This document shows positions 7,725 to 18,191 of a DNA stretch of 64,000 nucleotides, in pieces. Position numbers and translations under genes: made by a program. Positions within the stretch are counted from its first letter, which is position 1. Each line of letters opens with the position of its first letter. The stretch comes from Myxococcales bacterium (lineage in GTDB: Bacteria; Myxococcota_A; Polyangia; Polyangiales; Houyiibacteriaceae), in assembly GCA_029861865.1 (NCBI GenBank), contig JAOTYL010000001.1, positions 562,536-626,535 on the forward strand, in the 5' to 3' direction. Under the pieces are notes generated by a model. That model was not told the origin of the DNA and made no database searches. It saw nothing but the letters and a program-made list of their open reading frames with translations.

Positions 7725-8618
7725 ATGTCCGTCGTATTCGACGGTGCGCTGGATGACTATATTCAGCATCTGCGCGTGGAGCGGGGACTTTCGCAGCACA
7801 CGGTGGGCGGGTATGCGCGCGATCTCGGGCGCTTCGGTGCTCGGTTGAAGGCCGACAACACGCCGCTTGCCAAGGTCGATGAGGCCACCGTCGCTGGTTA
7901 CTTGGTCACATTGTCGCACGAGGGTCTGAGTGCACGTACTCAGGCGCGGGCCTTGAGCGCGATTCGGGGTTTTTTTCGGTTCCTCGTGCAGGAGGGTCGG
8001 CATGGCCGTGATCCTACAGAGCTACTGGAAGGGCCGCGCCTGCTTCGTAGGCTCCCGGACGTGCTGAACCGCGACGAGATCTTGCGGCTCCTACGAGCCC
8101 CGGCCGGCGACAAACCAAACCGAGTTCGCGATCGTGCCATGCTGCACACCATGTACGCCGCCGGCCTTCGCGTGAGCGAGCTCGTGAACCTAGACCTCGG
8201 CGATCTGAATCTCGGAGAGGGGTTCCTTTCGGCGCTCGGCAAGGGGAACAAGCAGCGCATCGTTCCGATCGGCGAGCATGCGCGCGTCGCGATGGTGCAG
8301 TACTTGAGCGAGGTGCGGCCCAAGTGGGCACGACCGGCGAGCCGCGCCTGTTTCGTCACGGCTCGCGGCAAGGCGATGACGCGTCAGGGCTTTTGGAGCA
8401 TCGTGAAGAAGTACGCTAGAGCGGCAGGCATCACAAAACAGATCTCACCCCACAAGCTCCGGCACTCGTTCGCCACTCACCTTTTGGCAGGGGGGGCCGA
8501 CCTCCGGTCCGTTCAGACCATGCTTGGGCATGCGGATATCTCGACGACACAGATCTATACCCATGTGACGGGTGATCACCTTCGCAAAATGCACGAGCGC
8601 TATCACCCGCGCGGATAG
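7725..8618 (+). CDS. xerD: Site-specific tyrosine recombinase XerD
   Basis: Tyrosine recombinase that, with XerC, resolves chromosome dimers at dif. The 297 residues match XerD length. An N-terminal SAM-like core-binding domain (about 1-100) precedes the catalytic domain with Arg149, Lys173, His243, Arg246, His269 and the nucleophile Tyr278, close to the E. coli numbering. The ATG at MSVVF was preferred to a GTG five codons upstream. It stands alone, with no transposon ends or cargo, so it is read as the housekeeping enzyme and not a mobile integrase. XerC is possible by sequence similarity alone. Confidence 0.9.
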   Translation: MSVVFDGALDDYIQHLRVERGLSQHTVGGYARDLGRFGARLKADNTPLAKVDEATVAGYLVTLSHEGLSARTQARALSAIRGFFRFLVQEGRHGRDPTELLEGPRLLRRLPDVLNRDEILRLLRAPAGDKPNRVRDRAMLHTMYAAGLRVSELVNLDLGDLNLGEGFLSALGKGNKQRIVPIGEHARVAMVQYLSEVRPKWARPASRACFVTARGKAMTRQGFWSIVKKYARAAGITKQISPHKLRHSFATHLLAGGADLRSVQTMLGHADISTTQIYTHVTGDHLRKMHERYHPRG

Positions 8619-8690
8619 GGATGATCACCGGTTCAGGTCGGCCTGCCAAACAATCGCCGGGCGGCACATCAGTCGGTATCCTCAGGAGCG

Positions 8691-9356
8691 ATGTCGTCGT
8701 TCGACGTATGGGTAATTCGTTTCTCGCCGGGTGGAGCTCCCCCCTCGGAGCGGTTGAAGAACGCCTTCGGCATCGACGACGCCAGCGCACGGTCGCTCGA
8801 GCAGAACCTTCCCCGCGTCGTCAAGCACGGCGTTCCCGCAAAAGAGGCGGGGGAAATGCGAAAAGTACTCGAGTCGATCGGTGCGGTGGTCGAGTGCCGT
8901 CCTGCCCGGGACCCTAAACCATCGGCTGGACCCGGGCCGGCGGTATTCCAGCGGCCGGCCGAAGACCTCTTGCCGGGCCGCATGTCGGCGATCGATCCCT
9001 TCGCGCCCGCCGCTCGACCCGACGTTCCAAGGATCTCGGTCGACGATCCTGTCGCTCCACGGCCGCCAGCGACCAAGTCAGATGTGTCCGGAGTGCTTCG
9101 TCCGTCCTCTTTGCCGCCGCCAGGCTCCGTCGATCAGTTGATCCGCGCCAAGTCGCGCGATCAACAACGAAGGGTCTTCCTCAAGCAGGCTGTAGGCACG
9201 ATTCTCGCGGGCGTTGCCATCCTTGCGATCGGCTGGTTCATGGGGACCTCCGTTCTTCGCGGCGACGCTGGTTGGGTGGGCATTGCTTTTGACGGCGTCG
9301 GAATCTACTTCCTAGGCGTCGGGGTGTGGGACTTGTTCACCACGCTCAGGAGCTAG
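8691..9356 (+). CDS. Membrane protein with ribosomal L7/L12-like N-terminal domain
   Basis: Protein of 221 residues, not recognised as a named family. Residues about 5-70 resemble the C-terminal domain of bL12: a first strand 'VWVIRFSPGG', helix 'SERLKNAFGIDDASARSL', 'LPRVVKHGVP', then 'KEAGEMRKVLESIGAVVEC', paralleling the KEAKDLV / PVKEGVSKEEAEEIKKKLEEAGA pattern. A Pro/Ala-rich linker (about 75-145) follows, then two hydrophobic segments ('AVGTILAGVAILAIGWFMG' and 'GIAFDGVGIYFLGVGVWDLF'). The domain is probably a cytoplasmic protein-interaction module held at the membrane. The next gene starts 5 bases downstream. Confidence 0.75.
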   Translation: MSSFDVWVIRFSPGGAPPSERLKNAFGIDDASARSLEQNLPRVVKHGVPAKEAGEMRKVLESIGAVVECRPARDPKPSAGPGPAVFQRPAEDLLPGRMSAIDPFAPAARPDVPRISVDDPVAPRPPATKSDVSGVLRPSSLPPPGSVDQLIRAKSRDQQRRVFLKQAVGTILAGVAILAIGWFMGTSVLRGDAGWVGIAFDGVGIYFLGVGVWDLFTTLRS

Positions 9357-9361
9357 CGACG

Positions 9362-9880
9362 ATGCAGGTCACGGTTCCGAAGTTGCTTTGGTTGATCGTT
9401 GCGTTTGGGGTTGCATGGGGCATCAATACGTGGCGACAGCAAGCCATCACGCACGAGCTCACCGCTGCCCGGGCAGGTGACCGCGACGCTGCCGAGAGTT
9501 GGGTCGACCGAGCACTCCGGGAGAGCGACTGCGAGCTTCACGAGGCCAAGACATATCTGTCCTCAGCGACTCGTCAATACGTTCGTCGCCCGGACTACGT
9601 CGAGACGTTCGTCGACAAGCTCTATGCCGGCGGCGCACCGAGTGTCGAGGTATGCGATTCCGATGCACTGGGCTTCAGGTTCGCCCACTACCTGGTCGTG
9701 ACGCTTCCGGAAGACTCGCGCGAGCAAGAGAGAGTCATCGCGGATGCTCAAAGCTTCGTCCGGCGTGATGCTGTCGTTTATCGCGGCGTGACCTCGCAGG
9801 AAGTCGAAGAAATCGTACGCGGTTCGACGCTCGTCGGTGAGACTCGCGTGCTCGTCGATTTGCCCGCGCAAGCGCGTTAG
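9362..9880 (+). CDS. Hypothetical signal-anchored protein
   Basis: Protein of 172 residues that I do not recognise. An N-terminal hydrophobic segment '[17 protein letters not shown]' (about 7-23) is a signal anchor; the rest is soluble, charged and contains two Cys (in '[10 protein letters not shown]' and '[11 protein letters not shown]') that could pair if exported. The ATG was chosen because it follows the preceding stop by 5 bases and puts the hydrophobic segment at the N-terminus. Likely co-transcribed with the L12-like membrane protein. Confidence 0.65.
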   Translation: MQVTVPKLLWLIVAFGVAWGINTWRQQAITHELTAARAGDRDAAESWVDRALRESDCELHEAKTYLSSATRQYVRRPDYVETFVDKLYAGGAPSVEVCDSDALGFRFAHYLVVTLPEDSREQERVIADAQSFVRRDAVVYRGVTSQEVEEIVRGSTLVGETRVLVDLPAQAR

Positions 9881-9977
9881 TTCCGGTTCGGGCGCCTTTA
9901 CGTCGTTGTGCTATAGCCGGGAGGCCGCGGCGCTGGGCCACGGTCCCGGACGCGCAATACACGGAGGCACACGCGTG

Positions 9978-11276
<1,299 letters not shown>

Positions 11277-11317
11277 CCTGCCGCTCAGAACGGACTCGCG
11301 CTCAGGAGACCAACACT

Positions 11318-12496
11318 GTGAACATCCACGAGTATCAAGCGAAAGAGCTCTATCGGAAGTACGGCATCCCCGTGCCGCGGGGCATCGCCTGCATGTCGGT
11401 CGAAGAAGCGACCGCGGCGGCGAAAGAGCTCATCGAAGAGACCGGAAACGAAGTCGTCGTCGTCAAGGCACAGATCCACGCCGGCGGCCGGGGCAAAGCG
11501 GGCGGAGTGAAAGTCGTCAAAGGTGTCAAAGCAGCAACCGAGGCCGCCACGGACATCCTTGGCAAGACTTTGGTGACCCATCAGACCGGCCCGGAAGGCA
11601 AAGTCGTGCAACGGCTCCTCGTCGAGCAGGGTCTCGCCATCAAGAGCGAGCTCTACCTCGCGCTGGTCGTTGATCGAGAGGCGAGTCGCGTTGCGATCAT
11701 GGCGTCGACAGAGGGCGGCATGGACATCGAGGAGGTGGCGGCCCGGACCCCGGAGAGGATTTACACCGTGCACATCGACCCGGCCGTCGGCCTCCAGGGT
11801 TACCAGACGCGACAGCTCGCCTTTGCACTTGGCTTGTCGAAGCAAGAGCAAAAAGGGTTCGGTAAGCTCCTAAGCGGTCTCGCAAGGCTCTTCATCGACG
11901 AAGACTGCTCGATCGCCGAGATCAACCCCCTCATTCTGACCGAAGACGAACGGGTCATCGCTCTCGATGCCAAGGTGAACTTCGATTCGAACGCCGACTT
12001 TCGTCACGAGGCCTACTGGAGCTCGGTGCGCGACCTGACCGAGGAGGCCCCAACCGAAACCGAGGCCAAGGAAGCTGGGCTTTCCTACATCCAGCTCGAC
12101 GGCAACATCGGCTGCCTCGTCAACGGCGCCGGCCTCGCGATGAGCACGATGGACACCATCAAGTACTACGGCGGCGAGCCTGCGAACTTCCTCGACGTCG
12201 GTGGCGGTGCCAGCCAAGAGGCGGTCACGAAGGCGTTCAAGATCATCCTTCAGTCCACGGCCGTGAAGGGCATCTTCGTGAACATCTTCGGCGGCATCAT
12301 GCGTTGCGACACCATCGCCAATGGCGTCGTCGCCGCAACCAAGGAGCTCGGCCTCGAGGTACCCTTGGTCGTTCGGTTGGAGGGAACGAAAGTCGAAGCA
12401 GGCCGAAAGATCCTGGATGAGTCGGGGCTCGCGATCACTTCGGCATCGACGATGGCCGAGGGCGCCCAGAAAATCGTCGAGCTGGCGAAGGGATAA
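11318..12496 (+). CDS. sucC: Succinyl-CoA synthetase beta subunit
   Basis: ATP-grasp beta subunit of succinyl-CoA ligase (succinyl-CoA to succinate with NTP formation). At 392 residues it has the usual length. '[19 protein letters not shown]' is the nucleotide-binding region, 'AEINPLI' supplies metal-binding residues, and '[16 protein letters not shown]' with '[13 protein letters not shown]' form the CoA-ligase domain. The GTG start is supported by AGGAG about 10 bases upstream. It lies 5 bases before sucD and follows icd, consistent with a TCA operon. Confidence 0.97.
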   Translation: MNIHEYQAKELYRKYGIPVPRGIACMSVEEATAAAKELIEETGNEVVVVKAQIHAGGRGKAGGVKVVKGVKAATEAATDILGKTLVTHQTGPEGKVVQRLLVEQGLAIKSELYLALVVDREASRVAIMASTEGGMDIEEVAARTPERIYTVHIDPAVGLQGYQTRQLAFALGLSKQEQKGFGKLLSGLARLFIDEDCSIAEINPLILTEDERVIALDAKVNFDSNADFRHEAYWSSVRDLTEEAPTETEAKEAGLSYIQLDGNIGCLVNGAGLAMSTMDTIKYYGGEPANFLDVGGGASQEAVTKAFKIILQSTAVKGIFVNIFGGIMRCDTIANGVVAATKELGLEVPLVVRLEGTKVEAGRKILDESGLAITSASTMAEGAQKIVELAKG

Positions 12497-12501
12497 CCGG
12501 A

Positions 12502-13371
12502 ATGTCGATTCTCGTAGACAAGAACACCAAGCTCGTCGTTCAGGGAATGACCGGCAGCGTCGGCAAGTTCCACACCGAGCAGATGCTCGGGTATGGGACC
12601 AAGGTCGTGGCTGGCGTTACCCCGGGCCGCGGCGGGCAGTCCTTCATGGATGTCCCGGTCTTCAACACCATGCGGGAAGCCGTGAAGCAGACAGGCGCCA
12701 ACGCGTCCTGCATCTTCGTGCCGCCGCCCTTTGCCGCCGACGCCATCCTCGAGGCCGTCGATGCGGAGGTTCCGCTAGTCGTGACGATCACCGAAGGCAT
12801 CCCGGTGATGGACATGATCAAAGTTCGACGTGTTCTAGATTCACAGCACAAGACGCGACTGATCGGTCCAAATTGCCCGGGTGTCATCACGCCCGACCAA
12901 TGTAAGATCGGCATCATGCCGGGGCACGTCCACAAGGCCGGGCGGATCGGCGTCGTCTCGAAGAGCGGTACTTTGACGTACGAAGCCGTGGGCCAGCTCA
13001 CCGCGCTCGGGATCGGCCAAAGCACCGCGGTCGGAATCGGCGGCGACCCAATCAACGGCACCGACTTCATCGAAATCCTAAAGCTCTTCAACGACGACCC
13101 GGGCACCGATGGGGTGATTTTGATCGGGGAGATCGGCGGCAATGCCGAAGAACAGGCCGCGGCGTGGATCAAGGAGAGCTTCCGCAAGCCCGTTGCTGGC
13201 TTCATCGCGGGACGGACCGCTCCGCCAGGCAAGCGCATGGGTCATGCGGGGGCTATCATCAGCGGCGGCAAGGGCACGGCAGATGCGAAGATCACGGCCC
13301 TCGAAGACGCTGGCGTGAAGGTCGCGCCAACACCGTCCGACATGGGCACCACCCTGCAGAGCCTTCTCTAA
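12502..13371 (+). CDS. sucD: Succinyl-CoA synthetase alpha subunit
   Basis: Alpha subunit, which binds CoA and carries the phosphohistidine. '[10 protein letters not shown]' is the CoA/Rossmann loop, '[10 protein letters not shown]' and '[12 protein letters not shown]' are family signatures, and the active-site His248 is in '[17 protein letters not shown]'. The 289 residues are normal length. It forms the SucCD heterodimer or heterotetramer with the upstream gene. Confidence 0.97.
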   Translation: MSILVDKNTKLVVQGMTGSVGKFHTEQMLGYGTKVVAGVTPGRGGQSFMDVPVFNTMREAVKQTGANASCIFVPPPFAADAILEAVDAEVPLVVTITEGIPVMDMIKVRRVLDSQHKTRLIGPNCPGVITPDQCKIGIMPGHVHKAGRIGVVSKSGTLTYEAVGQLTALGIGQSTAVGIGGDPINGTDFIEILKLFNDDPGTDGVILIGEIGGNAEEQAAAWIKESFRKPVAGFIAGRTAPPGKRMGHAGAIISGGKGTADAKITALEDAGVKVAPTPSDMGTTLQSLL

Positions 13372-13385
13372 GGAGGGATAGAACG

Positions 13386-14369
13386 ATGTCAAAGAAACCG
13401 ATGCGTGTCGCGGTCACCGGGGCCGCAGGTCAGATTGGCTACAGCTTGCTCTTTCGCATTGCGGGCGGCGACATGCTGGGGGACGACCAGCCGGTCATCC
13501 TGCAACTGGTCGACATTGCGCCCGCGATGAAGGCGGTCGAAGGCGTCATGATGGAGCTCGAAGACTGTGCGTTCCCGCTGCTTGCCGGGATGGAGTCGAG
13601 CGACGATCCCACCGTTGGCTTCAAAGACGCCGACGTGGCTTTGTTGGTCGGTGCACGGCCGCGCACCAAGGGCATGCTTCGCAAAGACTTGCTCGAAGCG
13701 AATGGCGGAATCTTCACCGGGCAGGGCAAGGCGCTCAACTCGGTCGCCAGCCGCGACGTCAAAGTGCTCGTGGTCGGCAACCCTGCGAACACCAATGGCT
13801 ACATCGCGATGAAGAACGCGCCCGACCTCGATGCTTCGTGCTTCTCGGCGATGGTCCGGCTCGATCAGAACCGCGCCATGTCTCAGGTCGCCGCGAAGAC
13901 AGGTCGTCCGGTGACCGACATCAAGAGAATGACCATCTGGGGCAACCACTCGAACACCCAGTACCCCGACCTCTTCCACGCCGAGATCGAAGGCAAGAGC
14001 ATCGCAGCCATCATCGACGACCAGAGTTGGGTCGAAGACGATTTCATTCCGACCGTGCAACAGCGTGGCAAAGCGATCATCGATGCGCGCGGCCTCTCGA
14101 GCGCGGCGTCCGCGGCGAATGCGGCGATCGACCACGTCCACGATTGGGTGCTCGGTACCCCGGAGGGCGATTGGGTCTCGATGGCGGTCCCCTCGGGCGG
14201 TAGCTATGGCATTCCCGAGGGCATCGTCTACGGCTTCCCGTGCACCTGCAAAAACGGGCGCTGGTCGATTGTCGAGGACCTGAAGATCAACGACTTCAGC
14301 CGCGCCAAAATGGATGCCACTGCCGGCGAGCTTCAAGAGGAAGCTGCTGCCGTTGCGCATTTGCTCTAG
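13386..14369 (+). CDS. mdh: Malate dehydrogenase (cytosolic MDH1-like)
   Basis: Oxidises malate to oxaloacetate with NAD+. The 327 residues are of the eukaryotic-cytosolic/Thermus type and not the LDH-like MDH: '[19 protein letters not shown]' is the NAD loop, '[16 protein letters not shown]' carries substrate arginines, '[12 protein letters not shown]' follows, and '[12 protein letters not shown]' contains the catalytic His. A strong AAGGAGG ribosome site precedes the ATG. It is 14 bases after sucD. Confidence 0.96.
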   Translation: MSKKPMRVAVTGAAGQIGYSLLFRIAGGDMLGDDQPVILQLVDIAPAMKAVEGVMMELEDCAFPLLAGMESSDDPTVGFKDADVALLVGARPRTKGMLRKDLLEANGGIFTGQGKALNSVASRDVKVLVVGNPANTNGYIAMKNAPDLDASCFSAMVRLDQNRAMSQVAAKTGRPVTDIKRMTIWGNHSNTQYPDLFHAEIEGKSIAAIIDDQSWVEDDFIPTVQQRGKAIIDARGLSSAASAANAAIDHVHDWVLGTPEGDWVSMAVPSGGSYGIPEGIVYGFPCTCKNGRWSIVEDLKINDFSRAKMDATAGELQEEAAAVAHLL

Positions 14370-14397
14370 GCTCTCGAAAACCACGCGGGGGTCCCCC

Positions 14398-15297
14398 ATG
14401 CGAAAGCCACGATTGGTCGAAGAGCACGAAGCAGCGGGGCGAAGAATCGTCGTCGATGGTCACCAGATCTTCGTGCGAGAAGAGGGTCAAGGCGAGCCGG
14501 TCCTGCTGTTGCACGGTGTGCCCTCGAGCTCCTTTCTATTCCGCAAAATGCTCAAGCCGATTGCTGAGGCGGGTTTTCGTGCCATCAGCTTCGATTTCCC
14601 TGGCGTCGGATTGAGCGACAAGCCGAAGAACCTCGCGTACGACTGGCATGCGCTCGCAAAGTGGGTGGGGCAAGTGGTCGACACGCTCGAGCTCCCTCCT
14701 GTCCATCTCGTCGTGCACGACGTTGCAGGCCCAATCGGAGTCGAGTGGGCTATCCACAATCCGGTCAAAGTGCGATCGATCACGATCACCAACACGCTCC
14801 TCGACGTCGCGCACTTCTCCCCGCACTTCCCCATCTGGACCTTCCGTGTTCCCGTGATGCGACACGTGGTGTTCGCCACCATGAACACTCCGGTGATGCT
14901 GCAGCTGTTCCGCCAGGCCGGTGTCAAGAATCCCGAAGCGGTCGATGAAGATGTCATCGCCAGCTATATCTATTTGCTCAAGTCGAACGGGGGGCATCGC
15001 AGCTTCCTCGAGATCATGGCCGGCTTTGATCTCACCGAGCAACATCGCGACTGGCTCCGAGACAACCTTCTTGCGATCGACAAACCGATGCAGTTGATCT
15101 GGGGCGAGCAAGAAATCGCGATTCCCAAGGCGCAGCTCGACTACATCTGCCAGGCGTTTCCGCTTCGTGCCGAGCACATGGTCGAGGCGCGGCACTTCCT
15201 CCAAGAGGAGCAGCCCGAGGTCGTCGCGGCGCATATCACCTCGTTTGCCAAGGGCATTGCCGACCAACCAAAACGCGCTACAAACGCGCCGAGCTGA
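14398..15297 (+). CDS. Alpha/beta hydrolase, haloalkane dehalogenase-like
   Basis: Alpha/beta-hydrolase of 299 residues. The oxyanion region is '[12 protein letters not shown]', and the nucleophile elbow '[10 protein letters not shown]' places Asp108 where lipases have Ser, as in haloalkane dehalogenases and epoxide hydrolases. The C-terminal His is in '[10 protein letters not shown]', and '[11 protein letters not shown]' marks the usual acid-region strand. Substrate is unknown. It follows mdh by 28 bases and precedes ndk; the gap contains the palindrome GGGGGTCCCCC just upstream of the ATG, which could affect translation. Related epoxide hydrolase function cannot be excluded. Confidence 0.85.
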   Translation: MRKPRLVEEHEAAGRRIVVDGHQIFVREEGQGEPVLLLHGVPSSSFLFRKMLKPIAEAGFRAISFDFPGVGLSDKPKNLAYDWHALAKWVGQVVDTLELPPVHLVVHDVAGPIGVEWAIHNPVKVRSITITNTLLDVAHFSPHFPIWTFRVPVMRHVVFATMNTPVMLQLFRQAGVKNPEAVDEDVIASYIYLLKSNGGHRSFLEIMAGFDLTEQHRDWLRDNLLAIDKPMQLIWGEQEIAIPKAQLDYICQAFPLRAEHMVEARHFLQEEQPEVVAAHITSFAKGIADQPKRATNAPS

Positions 15298-15328
15298 TTC
15301 GAAATATCAGCCGGTCAAAGGAGCCAGA

Positions 15329-15748
15329 ATGGCCGTCGAACGCACCCTCAGCATCATCAAGCCCGATGCTGTCGAGCAGAACAACATCGGAAACATCCTC
15401 GCCATGATCCAGGGCGCCGGCCTCAAGATCATCGGCATGCGGATGCTGCACCTGAGTCGGGCCCAGGCCGAAGGCTTCTACGAGGTTCACAAGGACCGCC
15501 CGTTCTTCGGCGAGCTCGTCGAGTTCATGACGCGGGGTCCAGTCGTGGTGTCCGTGCTCGAGAGCGATGACGCTGTTGCGCGGTACCGCAACCTCATGGG
15601 CGCGACCGATCCTGTCGAGGCGGACAAGGGCACCATTCGCAAGGCATACGGCACCGATATCGGAGAGAACGCGTGCCACGGCTCGGACAGCGTCGAAAAC
15701 GCAAAGATCGAAGTCGGTTATTTCTTTCCCGAGTATCTCCTCAGGTAG
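15329..15748 (+). CDS. ndk: Nucleoside diphosphate kinase
   Basis: Transfers the gamma-phosphate between nucleoside di- and triphosphates. At 139 residues it is complete: '[12 protein letters not shown]' at the start, '[18 protein letters not shown]', '[18 protein letters not shown]' and the active-site His in '[12 protein letters not shown]'. AAAGGAG lies about 8 bases upstream. dapD follows after 3 bases. Confidence 0.97.
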   Translation: MAVERTLSIIKPDAVEQNNIGNILAMIQGAGLKIIGMRMLHLSRAQAEGFYEVHKDRPFFGELVEFMTRGPVVVSVLESDDAVARYRNLMGATDPVEADKGTIRKAYGTDIGENACHGSDSVENAKIEVGYFFPEYLLR

Positions 15749-15751
15749 CCG

Positions 15752-16585
15752 ATGGCGAACGCAACCGAACATCAGCTACGCGCGTCGATCGAGCAGGCTT
15801 TTGAAGACCGTTCGAAGCTCGAGGACGCCGAGTATCGGCAGGCCGTCGAAAAGACTATCGCGCTCCTCGACCAAGGCAAGATCCGAGTCGCCACCCGGGG
15901 TGACGATGGAGAGTGGACGGTCCATGCCTGGGCCAAGCAGGCCATCCTTCTCTATTTCAGCGTTCGAGGGATGGAGCGCGTCGAGGTCGGCGCGTACGAG
16001 TACCACGACAAGATCCCGCTCAAGAAGAATCTCGACGAGCAGGGCATTCGCGTCGTTCCTCCAGGCACGATTCGCTACGGCGCACACATGGAGCCGGGCT
16101 CGATTCTGATGCCGGGCTACGTGAACATCGGTGCCTACGTCGGTGCTGGCTCAATGGTCGATACCTGGGCCACTGTCGGTTCGTGCGCTCAGGTCGGCAA
16201 GGGAGTCCATCTGTCGGGTGGGGTTGGCCTCGGCGGCGTGCTCGAACCCCTCGGCGCCACTCCGGTCATCATCGAAGACGGCGCGTTCATCGGGTCCCGG
16301 GCCATCGTCGTGGAGGGCTCCCGCATCGGCGAAGAAGCGGTGCTTGGCGCCAATGTGGTGATCACCGCAAGCACGAAGATCATCGACGTCACCGGCACCG
16401 AGCCGATCGAGATGCAGGGCTACGTGCCCCCACGCTCGGTGGTGATCCCCGGGACTCGCGCCAAGAAGTTTCCTGCAGGCGAGTATCAGATCCCGGTCGC
16501 GTTGATCATCGGTCGACGAAAACCGAGCACCGACAAGAAGGTGTCGCTCAACGACGCATTGCGAGACTTCAACGTCTCCGTGTAG
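15752..16585 (+). CDS. dapD: Tetrahydrodipicolinate N-succinyltransferase
   Basis: Succinylase-branch enzyme of lysine/diaminopimelate synthesis: tetrahydrodipicolinate + succinyl-CoA. The 277 residues comprise an N-terminal helical part and a left-handed beta helix of hexapeptide repeats ('PGYVNIGAYVGAGSMVDTWA', 'GSCAQVGKGVHLSGGVGLGG', 'IEDGAFIGSRAIVVEG'). The use of succinyl-CoA fits with the nearby sucCD. Its TAG stop is the first triplet of a structured intergenic element. Confidence 0.96.
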   Translation: MANATEHQLRASIEQAFEDRSKLEDAEYRQAVEKTIALLDQGKIRVATRGDDGEWTVHAWAKQAILLYFSVRGMERVEVGAYEYHDKIPLKKNLDEQGIRVVPPGTIRYGAHMEPGSILMPGYVNIGAYVGAGSMVDTWATVGSCAQVGKGVHLSGGVGLGGVLEPLGATPVIIEDGAFIGSRAIVVEGSRIGEEAVLGANVVITASTKIIDVTGTEPIEMQGYVPPRSVVIPGTRAKKFPAGEYQIPVALIIGRRKPSTDKKVSLNDALRDFNVSV

Positions 16586-16760
16586 TCTGCGGATCTTTTT
16601 CCTTGTGGCCGGCTTACGTCCTCGTCGCTCCGCTGCGAGGTAGGCGATAGTGTGGGGGCGGTGGGGCGGGACCAATTGCCCGCCGAAGGCGGTCTGGGCG
16701 TACCTCTCACTACGCTCCTGCGGGCGCGCTCGACCACAAGAAAAAATCTGTCGCACACTA
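16583..16760. repeat. Structured intergenic element with terminal inverted repeats (copy A)
   Basis: The whole gap between convergent dapD and the TM2 gene is one structured element. Its ends, 16583-16608 and 16734-16760, are imperfect inverted repeats beginning with the TAG stop of each flanking gene (TAGTCTGCGGATC... and, on the other strand, TAGTGTGCGACAG..., both ending CTTGTGG or close to it). Inside is a G-rich motif at 16646-16676 and a hairpin CCGCC-GAA-GGCGG at 16680-16692. A transcript from either side could fold the ends together, so a two-way terminator is plausible. Related parts recur at 46295-46342 and 63053-63304. Confidence 0.75.
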
Positions 16761-16985
16761 GTCGTTCGCGTTTAGGGCGAGGGACGGGGGATTGTCCTTG
16801 GCCCATTGGTAGGCCATGTACGAGGAAATCAGGTGGCATACCCAGCCGAAAAAGCCTCCGGTACCGAGCCAAAAGCCTGGGGTGATGATCAACCAGACGA
16901 CCCCACGCAGAAACTTGCCGTTGTAGATCTGGCCTGCACCGGGAAGGATGAACGACAAAATAGCCGCAGTTCCAGGACGGTTCAT
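16758..16985 (-). CDS. Small TM2-type membrane protein
   Basis: Protein of 75 residues. 'SFILPGAGQIYNGKFLRGVVWLI' is the core pattern of TM2-like small membrane proteins (PGxGxxYxGK followed by a membrane helix), and 'GTGGFFGWVCHLISSYMAYQWA' gives a second helix. Function is unknown; such proteins sit in the inner membrane. It is divergent from rlmN, with 82 bases between the starts. The stop TAG is part of the adjoining structured element. Confidence 0.8.
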   Translation of the reverse strand: MNRPGTAAILSFILPGAGQIYNGKFLRGVVWLIITPGFWLGTGGFFGWVCHLISSYMAYQWAKDNPPSLALNAND

Positions 16986-17067
16986 CTACTTAAGGTGCGT
17001 CTGCGTCCGGGATTGTCAACCGCGCTCGATTGCGCCGCGCCCCAAACTCTGGCACCCCACCAAGATC

Positions 17068-18186
17068 GTGAAGCTTCCCGAACGAGCATTGACCGACCCC
17101 GACCATCCGATCGCGCGTCTACCGGATGAATGGGAGCAGACCGTCACGGCCTGGGGTGAGCCCGCCTACCGGGGGCGCCAAATCTTCGAATGGATCCACC
17201 GTCACGGCGTCCTCGATCCCGCCGAGATGAGCAATCTCCCGAAGGCGTTGCGGGCGCGGCTCGTGCAAGATGGCGTCTCTTGGCCGCTCGCGCTGGTTTC
17301 GTCCCACGTGTCGGACGACCGCACCAACAAGTTGCTCCTCGGCATGCCAGACGGAGAGCGAGTCGAGACCGTTCTGATTCCACAACTTCAAGATCCGAGC
17401 GTGGTCACCCAATGCGTTTCGAGTCAAGTCGGCTGCGCCATGGGTTGCGTGTTTTGTGCGTCGGGCGTCGCCGGATTGAAGCGCCAGATGAGCACCGGTG
17501 AGATTGTGGCCCAGGTATTGCTCGGGCGACGAGAGCTCGAATCCGATCAACGCATCCGCAACGTCGTGTTCATGGGCATGGGGGAACCGCTCCACAACTA
17601 CGAAGCACTCGCTCGTGCCCTAGTCCTGCTGACTCATCCTGCGGGTATCGACCTCTCGAAGCGTCGGGTCACCGTATCGACCAGCGGCTTGGTCCGCCAG
17701 ATCGATCGCCTGGCTCAGGACTTCGGCGGGCAGGTCCAGTTGGCAGTCTCACTTCACGCGGTGCGTGACGAAGATCGAAGCGCCATCATGCCGATCAACC
17801 GCAAATATGGACTCGACGAGCTGATGGGCTGTCTCCGGCGCTATCCGCTCTCGAAGCGTCAGCGGATTACCATCGAGTACACGCTGATCGAGGGCACGAA
17901 CGACTCGGTCGCAGATGCAACCGCGATGGTCAACCTGCTACGTGGCATTCCGGTCAAGGTGAACCTCATCCCGATGAATCCGATCAGCGAGTCCGATTTG
18001 CGTGCCCCCGACGCGTCGCACGTGACGCGTTTTCAGAAGTGCCTAACCGAGCGTGGCATGTCGGTGTTCGTTCGAAAAACACGAGGCGACGACGTTGCGG
18101 CCGCCTGCGGTCAGCTCGCGTTTCACCCCCCAGAACGGGGCAAGGCGCCGTCACGGACCAGGCAGCGCACGACGATTTCGTCCTGA
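17068..18186 (+). CDS. rlmN: 23S rRNA (adenine-C2)-methyltransferase RlmN
   Basis: Radical SAM enzyme that methylates A2503 of 23S rRNA and A37 of some tRNAs. The [4Fe-4S] ligands are Cys123, Cys127 and Cys130 in 'GCAMGCVFCAS'; the methyl-carrying Cys near the C-terminus is in 'DDVAAACGQLAF', and an upstream Cys in 'VTQCVSSQVG' matches the second conserved Cys. The N-terminal domain 'WGEPAYRGRQIFEWIHRHG' is typical. The GTG at VKLPERAL was chosen; further upstream codons overlap the divergent promoter region and look non-coding. 372 residues, normal length. Confidence 0.95.
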   Translation: MKLPERALTDPDHPIARLPDEWEQTVTAWGEPAYRGRQIFEWIHRHGVLDPAEMSNLPKALRARLVQDGVSWPLALVSSHVSDDRTNKLLLGMPDGERVETVLIPQLQDPSVVTQCVSSQVGCAMGCVFCASGVAGLKRQMSTGEIVAQVLLGRRELESDQRIRNVVFMGMGEPLHNYEALARALVLLTHPAGIDLSKRRVTVSTSGLVRQIDRLAQDFGGQVQLAVSLHAVRDEDRSAIMPINRKYGLDELMGCLRRYPLSKRQRITIEYTLIEGTNDSVADATAMVNLLRGIPVKVNLIPMNPISESDLRAPDASHVTRFQKCLTERGMSVFVRKTRGDDVAAACGQLAFHPPERGKAPSRTRQRTTISS

Positions 18187-18191
18187 ACGCG

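Noticed and set aside
7725-8618. Mobile-element integrase
   Set aside because: Length and catalytic spacing fit housekeeping XerD, and there are no attachment repeats or cargo genes next to it.
13389-14399. 336-codon minus-strand frame over mdh
   Set aside because: Product rich in Arg, Asp and His with no motif; mdh on the plus strand is certain.
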